Assembly (NCBI GenBank): GCA_902810075.1
Contig: LR778135.1
Span: forward strand, 2,542,001-2,606,000
DNA from: Ruminococcaceae bacterium BL-6
GTDB lineage: Bacteria > Bacillota > Clostridia > Oscillospirales > Acutalibacteraceae
Direction of reading: 5' to 3'
DNA length: 64,000 nt
The notes beneath the pieces are model-generated. The model did not search any database, was not told the DNA's origin, and saw only the letters and a list, made by a program, of their open reading frames with translations. This document shows positions 43,578-50,757 of this stretch, piece by piece; position 1 is the first letter of the stretch; every line of letters starts with the position of its first letter. Position numbers and translations under genes: made by a program.

Positions 43578-43614
43578 GATCCCCGCCGCTGGAATCGTTT
43601 TCAGCGGCGGGGAT
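43578..43614 (-). terminator. Terminator downstream of the amidase unit
   Basis: ATCCCCGCCGCTG / CAGCGGCGGGGAT stem with an AATCG-type loop and a T-rich tail (TTTCTTTTCC on the minus strand). Confidence 0.75.
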
Positions 43615-43680
43615 TTTCTGTTAAATCAGAACCAGTTCCATAATTAAGCCTTGAAAAACAGGGGCTCCCCTAGTTATCGC

Positions 43681-44007
43681 TCAAAGGTGATTCAAGGAGT
43701 CATAATTAACGGTAACCGGAAGCCACGTTGGGCCCATCAATAAGCCACATATCTCCCCTTTCTCATTTTCATAAATAATACCATATGCACCGTACGGCCC
43801 ATTAAATTCAAAACTCCCTTTTTTATAGTGAAAATCTTTATCGGGATAATTTTTTGAGACATAAACAGCGGACGACCCCCTGACGAGAAGGTAGGGCAAA
43901 GCCCCGGAAAATCCCAGAACGAGAAGCAGCGCAACGATTCCGGCGCAAACGATCGCGGCTATTTTCCTTTTTTTATGTTTTTTCACTGTGTTTGCCTGAT
44001 TTTCCAT
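43681..44007 (-). CDS. Hypothetical single-pass membrane protein (108 aa)
   Basis: A basic N-terminus (KKHKKRK), one hydrophobic segment (about 16-45) and a short extracytoplasmic domain. AAGGGAGGGCCGT precedes the ATG. No family is recognised. It starts 25 bp after the stop of the upstream amidase gene and is probably co-transcribed with it. The pair is more AT-rich than the surrounding genes. Confidence 0.65.
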   Translation of the reverse strand: MENQANTVKKHKKRKIAAIVCAGIVALLLVLGFSGALPYLLVRGSSAVYVSKNYPDKDFHYKKGSFEFNGPYGAYGIIYENEKGEICGLLMGPTWLPVTVNYDSLNHL

Positions 44008-44032
44008 ACGGCCCTCCCTTTCTATTCTAAAA

Positions 44033-45115
44033 TTACATCTCACCGAATCTGCTAAAATGAAAGAACTTAAAGGAATAATAATCATTGGAATCTTTAAAGA
44101 TTCTTAACAGAGGGTGATCCCGTCTATCCGTTGTATGACCAGACAGAAGATAATCCTTACTTTCATTATCCAATCCTGTTGCAATCATGACATGTGCGGG
44201 TTTTTCAAAGATGAATAGTTCTTTTTTATAAAGGACTAGTCCATCTCCTCTAATGGCAAGATGCCTATTAAATAAGTCTGCATGATTGCTTACATAATCA
44301 CTTGCTGTTTTATAATCTACGATTACGCCCCTGCCTTCCCAAAATGTGGGAAATTCCTCTGCGCTTATCCAAGGGCTGGGGTCTGCTAAATCCCAGCTAT
44401 CATTTAATTGATCTATGTTTTCAGGAACTAAATATTTACTGTTCTTTTTATAACAATACCATGTGCGCTGCCTGCTAGCGTGCCCGCCTACAAATAAAGC
44501 TTGTGACACAAAATTTGTACAATCATTAAAGTTCCCCTTAGTTAACTTGGGAAAATCGGTGCTATAAATGTTCCAATGTGCGAAGGCCCAATTTGCAGCT
44601 GCTACCGTGTCGAAATTGGAAGCTTTCATTTTAGCTGTACTTAATTTTTCCGCACGTTCACGCAAAAAATTTACTGTTTCTTTATCATCAACAGCATATG
44701 CGTATCGGCTCATAAAAACAGCCAGCTCTTCTTGTTCATCCCTATCGCTTATTTGCCCATAAATTTTTCTTGCTATACTCATCGCTTCAATCTTATCTTC
44801 TGCATTGACAGATAAAAATTTTTCAGCAGTATCAGAGTCCATCTTATAGTATTTCTTAACAATTTCTACAACATGTTGATCTTTTCGATAATAATCATCT
44901 AAGAAGTCGACCGTATCTTGTTCTTCATATGAGAGATTCAGACTATTTAGATTTTTTTCCTGAAGGTATAGGCTTGAATAAGAAGGAGGAAGATTTTTCA
45001 AAGGACCATCTGCATTATTTTCTTCCGCAATGGCTTTAGCGGGAATAGAAGAAACTAATAGCGCAAAAACTAAAATCAGACCAACTTGTACACTTCTTAT
45101 TTTGTTCTTTTTCAC
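44033..45115 (-). CDS. Secreted amidase-domain protein (Amidase_6)
   Basis: A protein of about 360 residues: signal peptide (about 1-30), a helical charged region (about 45-165), then ANWAFAHWN, FNDCTNFVSQALFVGGH and a C-terminal PAHVMIATG, HTTDRRDH and DYYSFKFFHFSRFG. The C-x-N-F-V-S-Q and H motifs are those of the Amidase_6 family, likely cysteine hydrolases acting on cell-wall or peptide amides. A GTG at 45115 with AAGGAG eight bases upstream is the likely start. Low GC suggests acquisition. Confidence 0.82.
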   Translation of the reverse strand: MKKNKIRSVQVGLILVFALLVSSIPAKAIAEENNADGPLKNLPPSYSSLYLQEKNLNSLNLSYEEQDTVDFLDDYYRKDQHVVEIVKKYYKMDSDTAEKFLSVNAEDKIEAMSIARKIYGQISDRDEQEELAVFMSRYAYAVDDKETVNFLRERAEKLSTAKMKASNFDTVAAANWAFAHWNIYSTDFPKLTKGNFNDCTNFVSQALFVGGHASRQRTWYCYKKNSKYLVPENIDQLNDSWDLADPSPWISAEEFPTFWEGRGVIVDYKTASDYVSNHADLFNRHLAIRGDGLVLYKKELFIFEKPAHVMIATGLDNESKDYLLSGHTTDRRDHPLLRIFKDSNDYYSFKFFHFSRFGEM

Positions 45116-45209
45116 TACAAGCACTCCTTTTTGTTAATTATTAATAAATATATTCTATGACATTATATTATGCAACCAAAATGGAAAAGTCAATAGCTAA
45201 ATAAGAAAT

Positions 45210-45233
45210 CCCCGGACAACATGTTGTCCGGGG
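45210..45233 (-). terminator. Terminator after the coat-protein genes
   Basis: Perfect palindrome CCCCGGACAAC / GTTGTCCGGGG just downstream of the CotF-like stop at 45255. Confidence 0.8.
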
Positions 45234-45254
45234 AAAATAAAAAAAAGGAAATCT

Positions 45255-45515
45255 TTACTGCGAGCCTGTCTTCTGATATTTCTGTTTGGCCTGGTCAATC
45301 ATCTGCTGTTCCGCCGGCGGCGTGGGATACCAGCCGCGTTTGTGCATTTCATCGAAAACCTGCGCCTGTATGGTGTGCTCTTCGTTCAGGATATTTAAGA
45401 ATTCATTTCGGATCTCCGGGCTCGCACATTCATTGACAAAGTTGTTGTAGGTGCCGGTAATCGCTTTCTGGGAGGAAAGAACGTCTTCCATCATTTCTTT
45501 TTCCTGCATCGGCAT
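45255..45515 (-). CDS. CotF family spore coat protein
   Basis: An 86-residue helical protein: EKEMMEDVLSSQKAITGTYN then CASPEIRNEFLNILNEEHTIQAQVFDEMHKRGWY, which is the ferritin-like CotF repeat. It is expected in the spore coat. AAGGAG lies before two possible starts (45515 or 45509). It forms a two-gene set with the related 60-residue protein upstream. Confidence 0.88.
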   Translation of the reverse strand: MPMQEKEMMEDVLSSQKAITGTYNNFVNECASPEIRNEFLNILNEEHTIQAQVFDEMHKRGWYPTPPAEQQMIDQAKQKYQKTGSQ

Positions 45516-45531
45516 TCCTTTTCCGCTCCTT

Positions 45532-45714
45532 TCAGTTTAAAAAGCTGAGCAGCTTGTCGTAATGCTTCTGATGCTGCTGGGCGATCGACTCGCACTGGCC
45601 TTTCAGCACGGGGTCGGTGCAGCTCTGGGAATAAGCGCGGAGCTTTGTGACCAAAAGCTGCTCCCCGCTCAGCTGATCCTCGATCGCCGATAATTCCTTG
45701 GATGTCAACGTCAT
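45532..45714 (-). CDS. Small CotF-like coat-associated protein (60 aa)
   Basis: MTLTSKELSAIEDQLSGEQL then VTKLRAYSQSCTDPVLKGQC and HQKHYDKLLSFLN. This resembles the N-terminal helical pair of CotF-type proteins, as found in Clostridia before a full CotF gene. AAAGGAAAAGGAGAAAG precedes the ATG, and it ends 16 bp before the CotF gene. Confidence 0.8.
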   Translation of the reverse strand: MTLTSKELSAIEDQLSGEQLLVTKLRAYSQSCTDPVLKGQCESIAQQHQKHYDKLLSFLN

Positions 45715-45782
45715 GATGACTTTCTCCTTTTCCTTTCTTTTTTCCGCAAACCCAACGATAAGGGAATCGGTTCAGGCTTTCC

Positions 45783-46154
45783 CTATGTAGCCTGCCTGAT
45801 CTCCACTTCGGAATCCAGCCCAAAGCTGATAGACAAAGCCTGATCGATCTGCGACATCGACGCGTGGTCAAGACGCCCCATGCGTTCCTTCAGTCTGTGC
45901 TTATCTATGGTGCGGATCTGCTCCAGAAGGACAATCGAGTCTCTCGCAAGGCCCGTTGTCTCCGCATTCAGCATGATGTGAGTGGGCAGATGCGCCTTCG
46001 CCCGCTGGCTGGTGATTGCGGCCGCGATCACCGTGGGGCTGAAGCGGTTGCCGACATCGTTCTGAACGATCAGCACCGGCCTCACTCCGCCTTGCTCGGA
46101 ACCCACGACTGGGCTGAGGTCGGCATAAAAGATATCGCCTCTTCTGACATTCAC
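45783..46154 (-). CDS. ndoA: EndoA (MazF/PemK family) mRNA interferase
   Basis: A 123-residue toxin: NVRRGDIFYADLSPVVGSEQGGVRPVLIVQND, then NRFSPTVIAAAIT, the loop with conserved Arg/Thr, and LLEQIRTIDKHRL. It cleaves mRNA at specific sequences. The GTG at 46154, with GGAG 10 bases upstream, matches the family start; the GTG at 46163 is too close to the ribosome site. The usual antitoxin gene (EndoAI, ribbon-helix-helix) and alr are not upstream, so the antitoxin must be elsewhere or lost. Confidence 0.92.
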   Translation of the reverse strand: MNVRRGDIFYADLSPVVGSEQGGVRPVLIVQNDVGNRFSPTVIAAAITSQRAKAHLPTHIMLNAETTGLARDSIVLLEQIRTIDKHRLKERMGRLDHASMSQIDQALSISFGLDSEVEIRQAT

Positions 46155-46347
46155 TTTTTTCACGCTCCGAATAATTTATGGATTTAGGCCCAACCCTATT
46201 TTTGCCATGATTCCTCAATTTCATTCACAGGTGAAAAATTTTTATCCGCTTGATCCGGCCTTCCGGGTTTTGAGCCCTATTACATAATATTAGCGCTGCG
46301 GAGTGTTGACAGTGCGATCGCCCGAATTTTGGGACAAATGAGGGAAT

Positions 46348-46392
46348 AAAAAAATCTGCGGGGAAATTGCACCCTGCAATTTCTTCGCAGAT
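46348..46392 (-). terminator. Terminator after motB
   Basis: ATCTGCGAAGAAATTGCA / TGCAATTTCCCCGCAGAT stem followed by seven T residues on the minus strand, just downstream of the motB stop. Confidence 0.9.
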
Positions 46393-46419
46393 GGAAAAAC
46401 GAAATCAGCCGGATCGGAT

Positions 46420-47316
46420 TTAATGACTGGATACGGCCGGAGAGGATTCCTGAGCGGGAGCCGAGGACCCGCCGGCGGATGCCTGTGACCCGGAGGAAGA
46501 AGCCTGCGATCCGGCAGAGGAAGCCTGCGACCCCGGGGAGGATTCTTTTGCCGGGACCGACGAAAGGACCGGCGGATTTTTATAAATGGTGATCTCGACG
46601 CGCCTGTTTTTCGCGCGCCCTTCTTCATTATTGTTGTTTGCGACGGGGGAAAAATGCGCGTACCCTTCGATCGAAACCTTGTCCTGCGGCAGCCCGTAGC
46701 CGATCATCTCATTCAGGACCGTCACGGCGCGGTCGGTGGAAAGCCGCCACGAAACCTGGTCCGCGGCGGGCGTGTGGGGCCCCACATCCGCCGTGTGCCC
46801 GCTGAAGGTGATATGGTCCACGCGGTCGTACACCTTGGCGATGGCCCCCTCCACCTCTTTGACCACCGGCTCGCTTTCCGGCAGCATGCGGGAGCTGTCC
46901 GCCACGAACATCAGCTTATCCTTCAAATGGATCTTGACATAGGTGTTCGTGTTGACCAGGCCGATCTGGTCTTCCAGATGGTTCTGCTCGACATAGGCGC
47001 TCAGAATGCCGTACACCTCGTCCAGCGCATCCACCTGGGTGCCGAGTTTTCCGCTGGCCGTGCCCTTTCCGGTTCCGGCGGCCCCGCCGGCCCCCGTGCC
47101 CGCGCCGTTTCCGGTGCCGGTCCCCTGGCCCGTGCCGAGGTTATAGCTGGCGCTCTCCGCTATTTTGGCGAACTTTTTGGCATCGATCGTGCTCATGGAA
47201 TAAAGGATCATAAAGAGCGCCAGAAGCAGTGTGATCATGTCGGAATAGGTGAGAAGCCATCTCCCGCTGTCTTCGGGCGTCCCCGTCTCCTGTCTTTTTT
47301 TTCTTCTAACCATCAT
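46420..47316 (-). CDS. motB: MotB, flagellar motor stator subunit
   Basis: A 298-residue protein: a basic N-terminus, the single transmembrane helix LLTYSDMITLLLALFMILYS with the proton-carrying Asp, a Gly/Thr/Ala-rich linker of about 30 residues, and an OmpA-like peptidoglycan-binding domain (about 110-240; ITFSGHTADVG, LSTDRAVTVLNEM, NRRVEITI). The low-complexity Ser/Ala/Gly tail with GSQASS repeats (about 255-298) is unusual. It lies 71 bp after motA, with repeat copy C in between. Confidence 0.92.
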   Translation of the reverse strand: MMVRRKKRQETGTPEDSGRWLLTYSDMITLLLALFMILYSMSTIDAKKFAKIAESASYNLGTGQGTGTGNGAGTGAGGAAGTGKGTASGKLGTQVDALDEVYGILSAYVEQNHLEDQIGLVNTNTYVKIHLKDKLMFVADSSRMLPESEPVVKEVEGAIAKVYDRVDHITFSGHTADVGPHTPAADQVSWRLSTDRAVTVLNEMIGYGLPQDKVSIEGYAHFSPVANNNNEEGRAKNRRVEITIYKNPPVLSSVPAKESSPGSQASSAGSQASSSGSQASAGGSSAPAQESSPAVSSH

Positions 47317-47340
47317 TCACTTCTCCGAATCCAAAAGATT

Positions 47341-47387
47341 ACAGCAATTCCACTTATAATTGCGAACCCGGGGTTGTCCCTCCCCTC
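47341..47387 (-). repeat. Dispersed palindromic repeat, copy C (partial, motA-motB gap)
   Basis: Plus-strand ACAGCAATTCCACTTATAAT, TTGCGAACCCGGGG, TTGTCCCTCCCC matches half of copy A in reverse orientation. The central palindrome and the other half are missing. Confidence 0.7.
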
Positions 47388-48191
47388 TTAATTGTTTACG
47401 CCTTCCTTGTACTTTTTGCTGCCCTGAGGGAAAACGTGGTAATAGAGGGAAAGCTGGTTTTCCACGTCGCGCGCGGATTTGCCGCTCGCGATCAGGCAGA
47501 TCCCCTCGATCATCATCTCGCGGAATACCTGCTGCCGTTTCAGGTCGGCCTTCATGCGGTTCGCCGCCGGGAAATAAATCAGGTTTGCGAAAAGGATACC
47601 GTAAAGGGTGGCGATAAACGCCGAGGCGATCGAAGCCATCAGCGCGGCCGCGTCGGTCATATGCGAAAGCACCTGAACCAGGCCCATGACCGTGCCGATG
47701 ATCCCCAGTGTGGGGGAAAATCCGCCGGCCGACTGAAAGACCTCGACTTCCATCTGTTTTTTCAGCATATAGGTCTGCAAGTCGGATTCCATCGCCGTCA
47801 CGATCTCTTCGGCGGGCTTCATGTCAAGCGTCAGGATCATCCCTTCCTTCAGCGGCAGATAGCTGTCGTCGCTGAATTCCGAATCGTTCAGCATATTCTG
47901 AAGCTTCAGCAGCCCTTCCTTGCGGCAGGCGTCGGCCATTTCGCCCATTTTCTTGATCAGCTTTTCGGGCTTCGGCGCATTCTTGGTGAACATGGTAGAC
48001 GCCCAGAATTTCACTGCGTTGGCGATTTCCCCAAAGCCGAAAGACACGATCACCGCGCCCCAAGTCCCCCCGAATACAATCAGAAACGGGCTGACGAGAA
48101 ACAGGGAGTTCAGAACCCCGTGTTCCAGAAGATAGCCCGCGATAACCGAACCGAAGGCAATCAGTATTCCTACAATCGATGAAATATCCAC
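47388..48191 (-). CDS. motA: MotA, flagellar motor stator subunit
   Basis: A 267-residue protein with four hydrophobic segments: DISSIVGILIAFGSVIAGYLLEHG, SLFLVSPFLIVFGGTWGAVIV, a cytoplasmic loop (about 60-150) with charged residues, then SPTLGIIGTVMGLVQVL and ASAFIATLYGILFANLIYFPAA. The GTG at 48191 follows AAGGAGGAAACAAT. It forms the stator with MotB. No other flagellar genes lie in the window. Confidence 0.92.
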   Translation of the reverse strand: MDISSIVGILIAFGSVIAGYLLEHGVLNSLFLVSPFLIVFGGTWGAVIVSFGFGEIANAVKFWASTMFTKNAPKPEKLIKKMGEMADACRKEGLLKLQNMLNDSEFSDDSYLPLKEGMILTLDMKPAEEIVTAMESDLQTYMLKKQMEVEVFQSAGGFSPTLGIIGTVMGLVQVLSHMTDAAALMASIASAFIATLYGILFANLIYFPAANRMKADLKRQQVFREMMIEGICLIASGKSARDVENQLSLYYHVFPQGSKKYKEGVNN

Positions 48192-48258
48192 ATTGTTTCC
48201 TCCTTGAGTTTGACAATTGCCGCAAACAGAATAAGGGTGCATCCAGCATCTAAATCTT

Positions 48259-48266
48259 ATATCGGC
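48259..48266 (-). promoter_or_regulatory. Candidate sigma-D -10 element for motAB
   Basis: GCCGATAT on the minus strand matches seven of eight positions of the sigma-D -10 (GCCGATAA). No TAAA -35 is found at the right distance, so the call is tentative. Confidence 0.35.
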
Positions 48267-48426
48267 AGATCAGAAAAATATATTGGCCTATTTTGGAAAA
48301 ATTGCAATTTTTTTCGTACTTTTTGTAAAATCGCGCGTGATCTAACCGAAATTTTTCCAAATTAGAATTTTGTTTCGGAATATTCTCCGCCCTGTGACAA
48401 AAACTGAATTTTTTTGCAGGAAGGGC

Positions 48427-48455
48427 TTGCTTTTTTTTGTAAGATACGCTATAAT
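48427..48455 (+). promoter_or_regulatory. Promoter of the tRNA-Val gene
   Basis: TTGCTT (48427-48432), 17-bp spacer, TATAAT (48450-48455), about 30 bp before the tRNA. Confidence 0.55.
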
Positions 48456-48487
48456 AACAAAGCGTTTTAAAAAAAGCGCCCAAAAAT

Positions 48488-48564
48488 GGACGATTAGCTC
48501 AGCTGGCTAGAGCATTCGCTTGACGTGCGAAGGGTCACAGGTTCGAGTCCTGTACCGTCCACCA
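48488..48564 (+). tRNA. tRNA-Val (GAC)
   Basis: A 77-nt cloverleaf: acceptor GGACGAT with a closing ACCGTCC, D-arm TTAGCTCAGCTGGCTAGAGC, anticodon stem TTCGC / GCGAA with loop TTGACGT (anticodon GAC), T-arm ACAGGTTCGAGTCCTGT, and an encoded CCA. One A-C mismatch is seen in the acceptor stem. The 3' end is duplicated at 48718-48740. Confidence 0.9.
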
Positions 48565-48603
48565 AGATAAAAGGGACTGCCCATGGGCAGTCCCTTTTAT
48601 CTT
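48565..48603 (+). terminator. Terminator after tRNA-Val
   Basis: AGATAAAAGGGACTGCCC / GGGCAGTCCCTTTTATCT stem directly after the CCA end. Confidence 0.85.
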
Positions 48604-48717
48604 AGCGACAGATATGTGGCGAGAGCCTGTCAGCCCAAGTCGGGAGAGAAAGCGCGGTTCCTGTTTTGCAAAAAAGCAGGGAGGGACTCGCGGAACGCGG
48701 GCTGTAGCTACACTACC

Positions 48718-48740
48718 TTCGAGTCCTGTACCGTCCACCA
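48718..48740 (+). repeat. Duplicate of the tRNA-Val 3' end (probable attachment site)
   Basis: The 23 bp from TTCGAGTCC to CCGTCCACCA are identical to 48542-48564. Such copies mark the end of elements integrated at tRNA 3' ends. No integrase gene is visible in the window. Confidence 0.65.
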
Positions 48741-49184
48741 GCCCGGAACCCGCATGAACGCTGAATTTTTTCAGTGTTCAATGCGTGATTTTTATTGCTT
48801 AAAAATAATTAAAATCGAATTTGCGCCATTTGTGTGCCAATCAATTGGCAGAAATAAAAAATGCGCCGTTCAGGCGCATACATATATCATCAATATCATA
48901 GAAAAGGGAATCACTTATCGTGACTCCCTTTGTAATATTCATGCCTTCCGTTACGGGGCCTTGCCTTTTCCCTAATAACTGCTGGTCAATGAATATTACT
49001 ATAAATTCCCACTGAGTGGGTCACTCCTGGAAAACCAAGAGGTAATATGTCTTGCATTGATGTCGCTGATATCATAATAACATCATTGCAGATCAACGTC
49101 AATCCTTTTTTATATTAGAACTTAACGATGCAAAGCGTCATACAAAACGCCATGCTTTTTGTATAGCGCTCTCTTAAATAAAGT
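48741..49184. other. AT-rich non-coding stretch at the left of the element remnant
   Basis: No gene is supported here. Two terminator-like hairpins occur: TGCGCC / GGCGCA near 48862-48880 and GGGAATCAC / GTGACTCCC near 48908-48932. It may hold remains of an integrase region. Confidence 0.4.
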
Positions 49185-49380
49185 TCATGGTTCCTTTTTA
49201 TCCGCACGCCCCAGCAAATAGTCGGCGGACACGTGAAATGCGTCGCAGAGCTTTATGATATGGCTGGCTCGTTTTCATACCTTCGTACTGCTCTCTTTTG
49301 ATCCCTGTTTTTTCTGCCGCCGCTTGCTGGGTAAGCCCTGATTCTTTCCGCAGTTCTTTTAATCGTTGGGTGTAATACAT
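49185..49380 (-). pseudogene. XRE-family regulator, frameshifted
   Basis: The frame starts MYYTQRLKELRKESGLTQQA then EKTGIKREQYEG. The expected continuation RASHIIKLCDAFHVSADYLLGRADKKEP is present in another frame and ends at a TGA at 49185-49187. A small indel near 49275-49285 has joined the wrong frame, giving a nonsense tail. The intact gene would encode a Cro/CI-type repressor of about 64 residues. Confidence 0.7.
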
Positions 49381-49393
49381 GAAATTCCTTTCA

Positions 49394-49600
49394 TCATTTT
49401 TTGCTTGAAAGCTCTAATATATAGTCTGAGGTTACATTGTAATATTTCGCCAAGGCGATGATTTGTTCAATGGGAATTTTTCGTACTCCCGTTTCATACA
49501 AGCTGTATTGTTGTTGTGTTATCCCTAAATATTCCGCAATTTCTTTTTGTCCTTTGTCAGCATCTTCTCTTAATTCCTTTAGTCTTTTTAAATAATACAG
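49394..49600 (-). CDS. XRE-family (Cro/CI) regulator, 68 aa, probable CTG start
   Basis: The frame reads LYYLKRLKELREDADKGQKE, then IAEYLGITQQQYSLYETG and PIEQIIALAKYYNVTSDYI, a complete helix-turn-helix protein with both helices and the SDYIL end. No ATG, GTG or TTG precedes the conserved YYLKRLKEL, and an in-frame TGA lies two codons before the CTG at 49600. GGGGAGTG sits seven bases before that CTG. It lies 13 bp upstream of the broken XRE gene. Confidence 0.75.
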   Translation of the reverse strand: MYYLKRLKELREDADKGQKEIAEYLGITQQQYSLYETGVRKIPIEQIIALAKYYNVTSDYILELSSKK

Positions 49601-49848
49601 ATTGTATCACTCCCCTTTGGATAATAAATATTTTATAACACATTCAAGTAAATGTCTTGGCTTTACATTCAATCATATGTAAGATAAGGTAGGTATATCT
49701 ATACAAATGTATCGGCCTTTCAGCGATTTTTCTTTAAAAGCTTAATGTTTGATTTCAAAAGACTTGGCGGAACGGCTTTTTTCTGGAAAATTTTTCTTGA
49801 AAAGCTGCTAATCAAGCGGTAATATGGCAGTATAAAGGAGGTGCCATT

Positions 49849-49989
49849 CTGAACGAGAATCGGTTGAATTTCAAAATTTCCGAAAAGCTCTATGGAAATC
49901 TGAAAACCGAAAGCGAGGAAAAGGGAATCTCTCTGGCGGCTTTGGTTCGGGTCATCCTCTCGGAATATTTTGAAAAAAAGCAAAAATAA
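49849..49989 (+). CDS. Small ribbon-helix-helix-like protein (46 aa), cassette unit 1
   Basis: Starts at a CTG (49849) seven bases after AAAGGAGG and reads NENRLNFKISEKLYGNLKTE, then EKGISLAALVRVILSEYFEKKQK. A beta strand then two helices fit the Arc/CopG fold. The promoter-like TTGAAA-17-TAATAT lies upstream. It is followed by a 105-bp repeat that also follows unit 2. Confidence 0.65.
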   Translation: MNENRLNFKISEKLYGNLKTESEEKGISLAALVRVILSEYFEKKQK

Positions 49990-49992
49990 ACG

Positions 49993-50096
49993 GCTGTTGG
50001 CACCCCCGTCAAAGCGCACCAACAGCCACCCACGCGCACAGGCCGAAGCCTGTACGGCAACTTTATTATACCGTATCGTCTTCCTTTCTGCAAGCG
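49993..50096 (+). repeat. Intergenic repeat after cassette unit 1
   Basis: Begins GCTGTTGGC...CGCACCAACAGCC (a hairpin that can terminate unit 1), then CACGCGCACAGGCCGAAGCC and TTATTATACCGTATCGTC, ending TTTCTGCAAGCG. It is nearly identical to 50316-50421. Confidence 0.8.
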
Positions 50097-50126
50097 TGCA
50101 ACAGCTTTCCCTCTGGAAAATTTTTC

Positions 50127-50155
50127 TTGACATTTTTGTAGAAATATAGTAATGT
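50127..50155 (+). promoter_or_regulatory. Promoter of cassette unit 2
   Basis: TTGACA (50127-50132), 17-bp spacer, TAATGT (50150-50155). The preceding CTCTGGAAAATTTTTCTTGA is also found before unit 1. Confidence 0.5.
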
Positions 50156-50179
50156 AGTAACCAGGAAGGAGGTTACAGC

Positions 50180-50314
50180 TTGGATAAAGCGATCAACTTT
50201 AAGGTCGATGAAAAACTTTACCGCAGAATAAAGATCAAGATTGCTACAGAAGGAATTACTCTGAAAGATTATGTTCTTGGTTTGATTTTAAAAGACCTTA
50301 AGGAAGAAAAGTAA
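50180..50314 (+). CDS. Small ribbon-helix-helix-like protein (44 aa), cassette unit 2
   Basis: TTG start at 50180 with AGGAAGGAGGTTACAGC upstream. It reads DKAINFKVDEKLYRRIKIKI, then ATEGITLKDYVLGLILKDL. It is a paralogue of the protein at 49849 (INFKV/LNFKI, DEKLYRRI/SEKLYGNL, GITLKDYV/GISLAALV). It is probably DNA-binding; the partner is unknown. Confidence 0.7.
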   Translation: MDKAINFKVDEKLYRRIKIKIATEGITLKDYVLGLILKDLKEEK

Positions 50315-50315
50315 A

Positions 50316-50421
50316 GCTGTTGGCGCCTCCGATCAAGAACGCACCAACAGCCACCCACGCGCACAGACCGAAGCCTGTACGGCAACTTTATTATACCGTA
50401 TCGTCTTCCTTTCTGCAAGCG
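50316..50421 (+). repeat. Intergenic repeat after cassette unit 2
   Basis: Second copy of the 105-bp block at 49993-50096, with a few substitutions in the hairpin loop (GCGCCTCCGATCAAGAACGC). Confidence 0.8.
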
Positions 50422-50452
50422 GGGGAACGAAAAAAAGAAAGGAAGCATTGTT

Positions 50453-50740
50453 ATGATCGTTCGGCAGTTAAATCCCCGTCAATTTGAGGATTTTCACAAA
50501 GCCTTAATGGAAAAAGCGCATGCGGAGCCTTTGAACGCGAGCTATACCGTGGACATGAATATCAACGGCATTGAATATGAAATCAAGGTACAGCCGGAAA
50601 GCCACTGCAAAATGGCGGTTTTACAGGCCCTGCGGATCGGTCGCGGCAGGGGCGGCCCGGATTTTGAACTGATCACCGGCGGCAGTCTGCTGTCCTCATT
50701 CCTTGAAATTCTCATCTATCAGGATGGGATTAAGTCTTAA
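50453..50740 (+). CDS. Hypothetical protein of the element remnant (95 aa)
   Basis: MIVRQLNPRQFEDFHKALME, then a beta-rich middle (YTVDMNINGIEYEIKVQPES) and GGPDFELITGGSLLSSFLEI. AAAGAAAGGAAGCATTGTT precedes the ATG. No family is recognised. The context (RHH and XRE genes) points to an integrative element. Confidence 0.7.
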   Translation: MIVRQLNPRQFEDFHKALMEKAHAEPLNASYTVDMNINGIEYEIKVQPESHCKMAVLQALRIGRGRGGPDFELITGGSLLSSFLEILIYQDGIKS

Positions 50741-50757
50741 ATAAAGGAGAGAGCCCT

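Noticed and set aside
45901-46628. Antitoxin or other gene in alternative frames around ndoA and the motB tail
   Set aside because: These frames are shadows of ndoA and of the low-complexity motB end, without start signals.
49993-50421. CRISPR array
   Set aside because: Only two copies of a 105-bp block with a gene between them; no short regular repeats and no cas genes.
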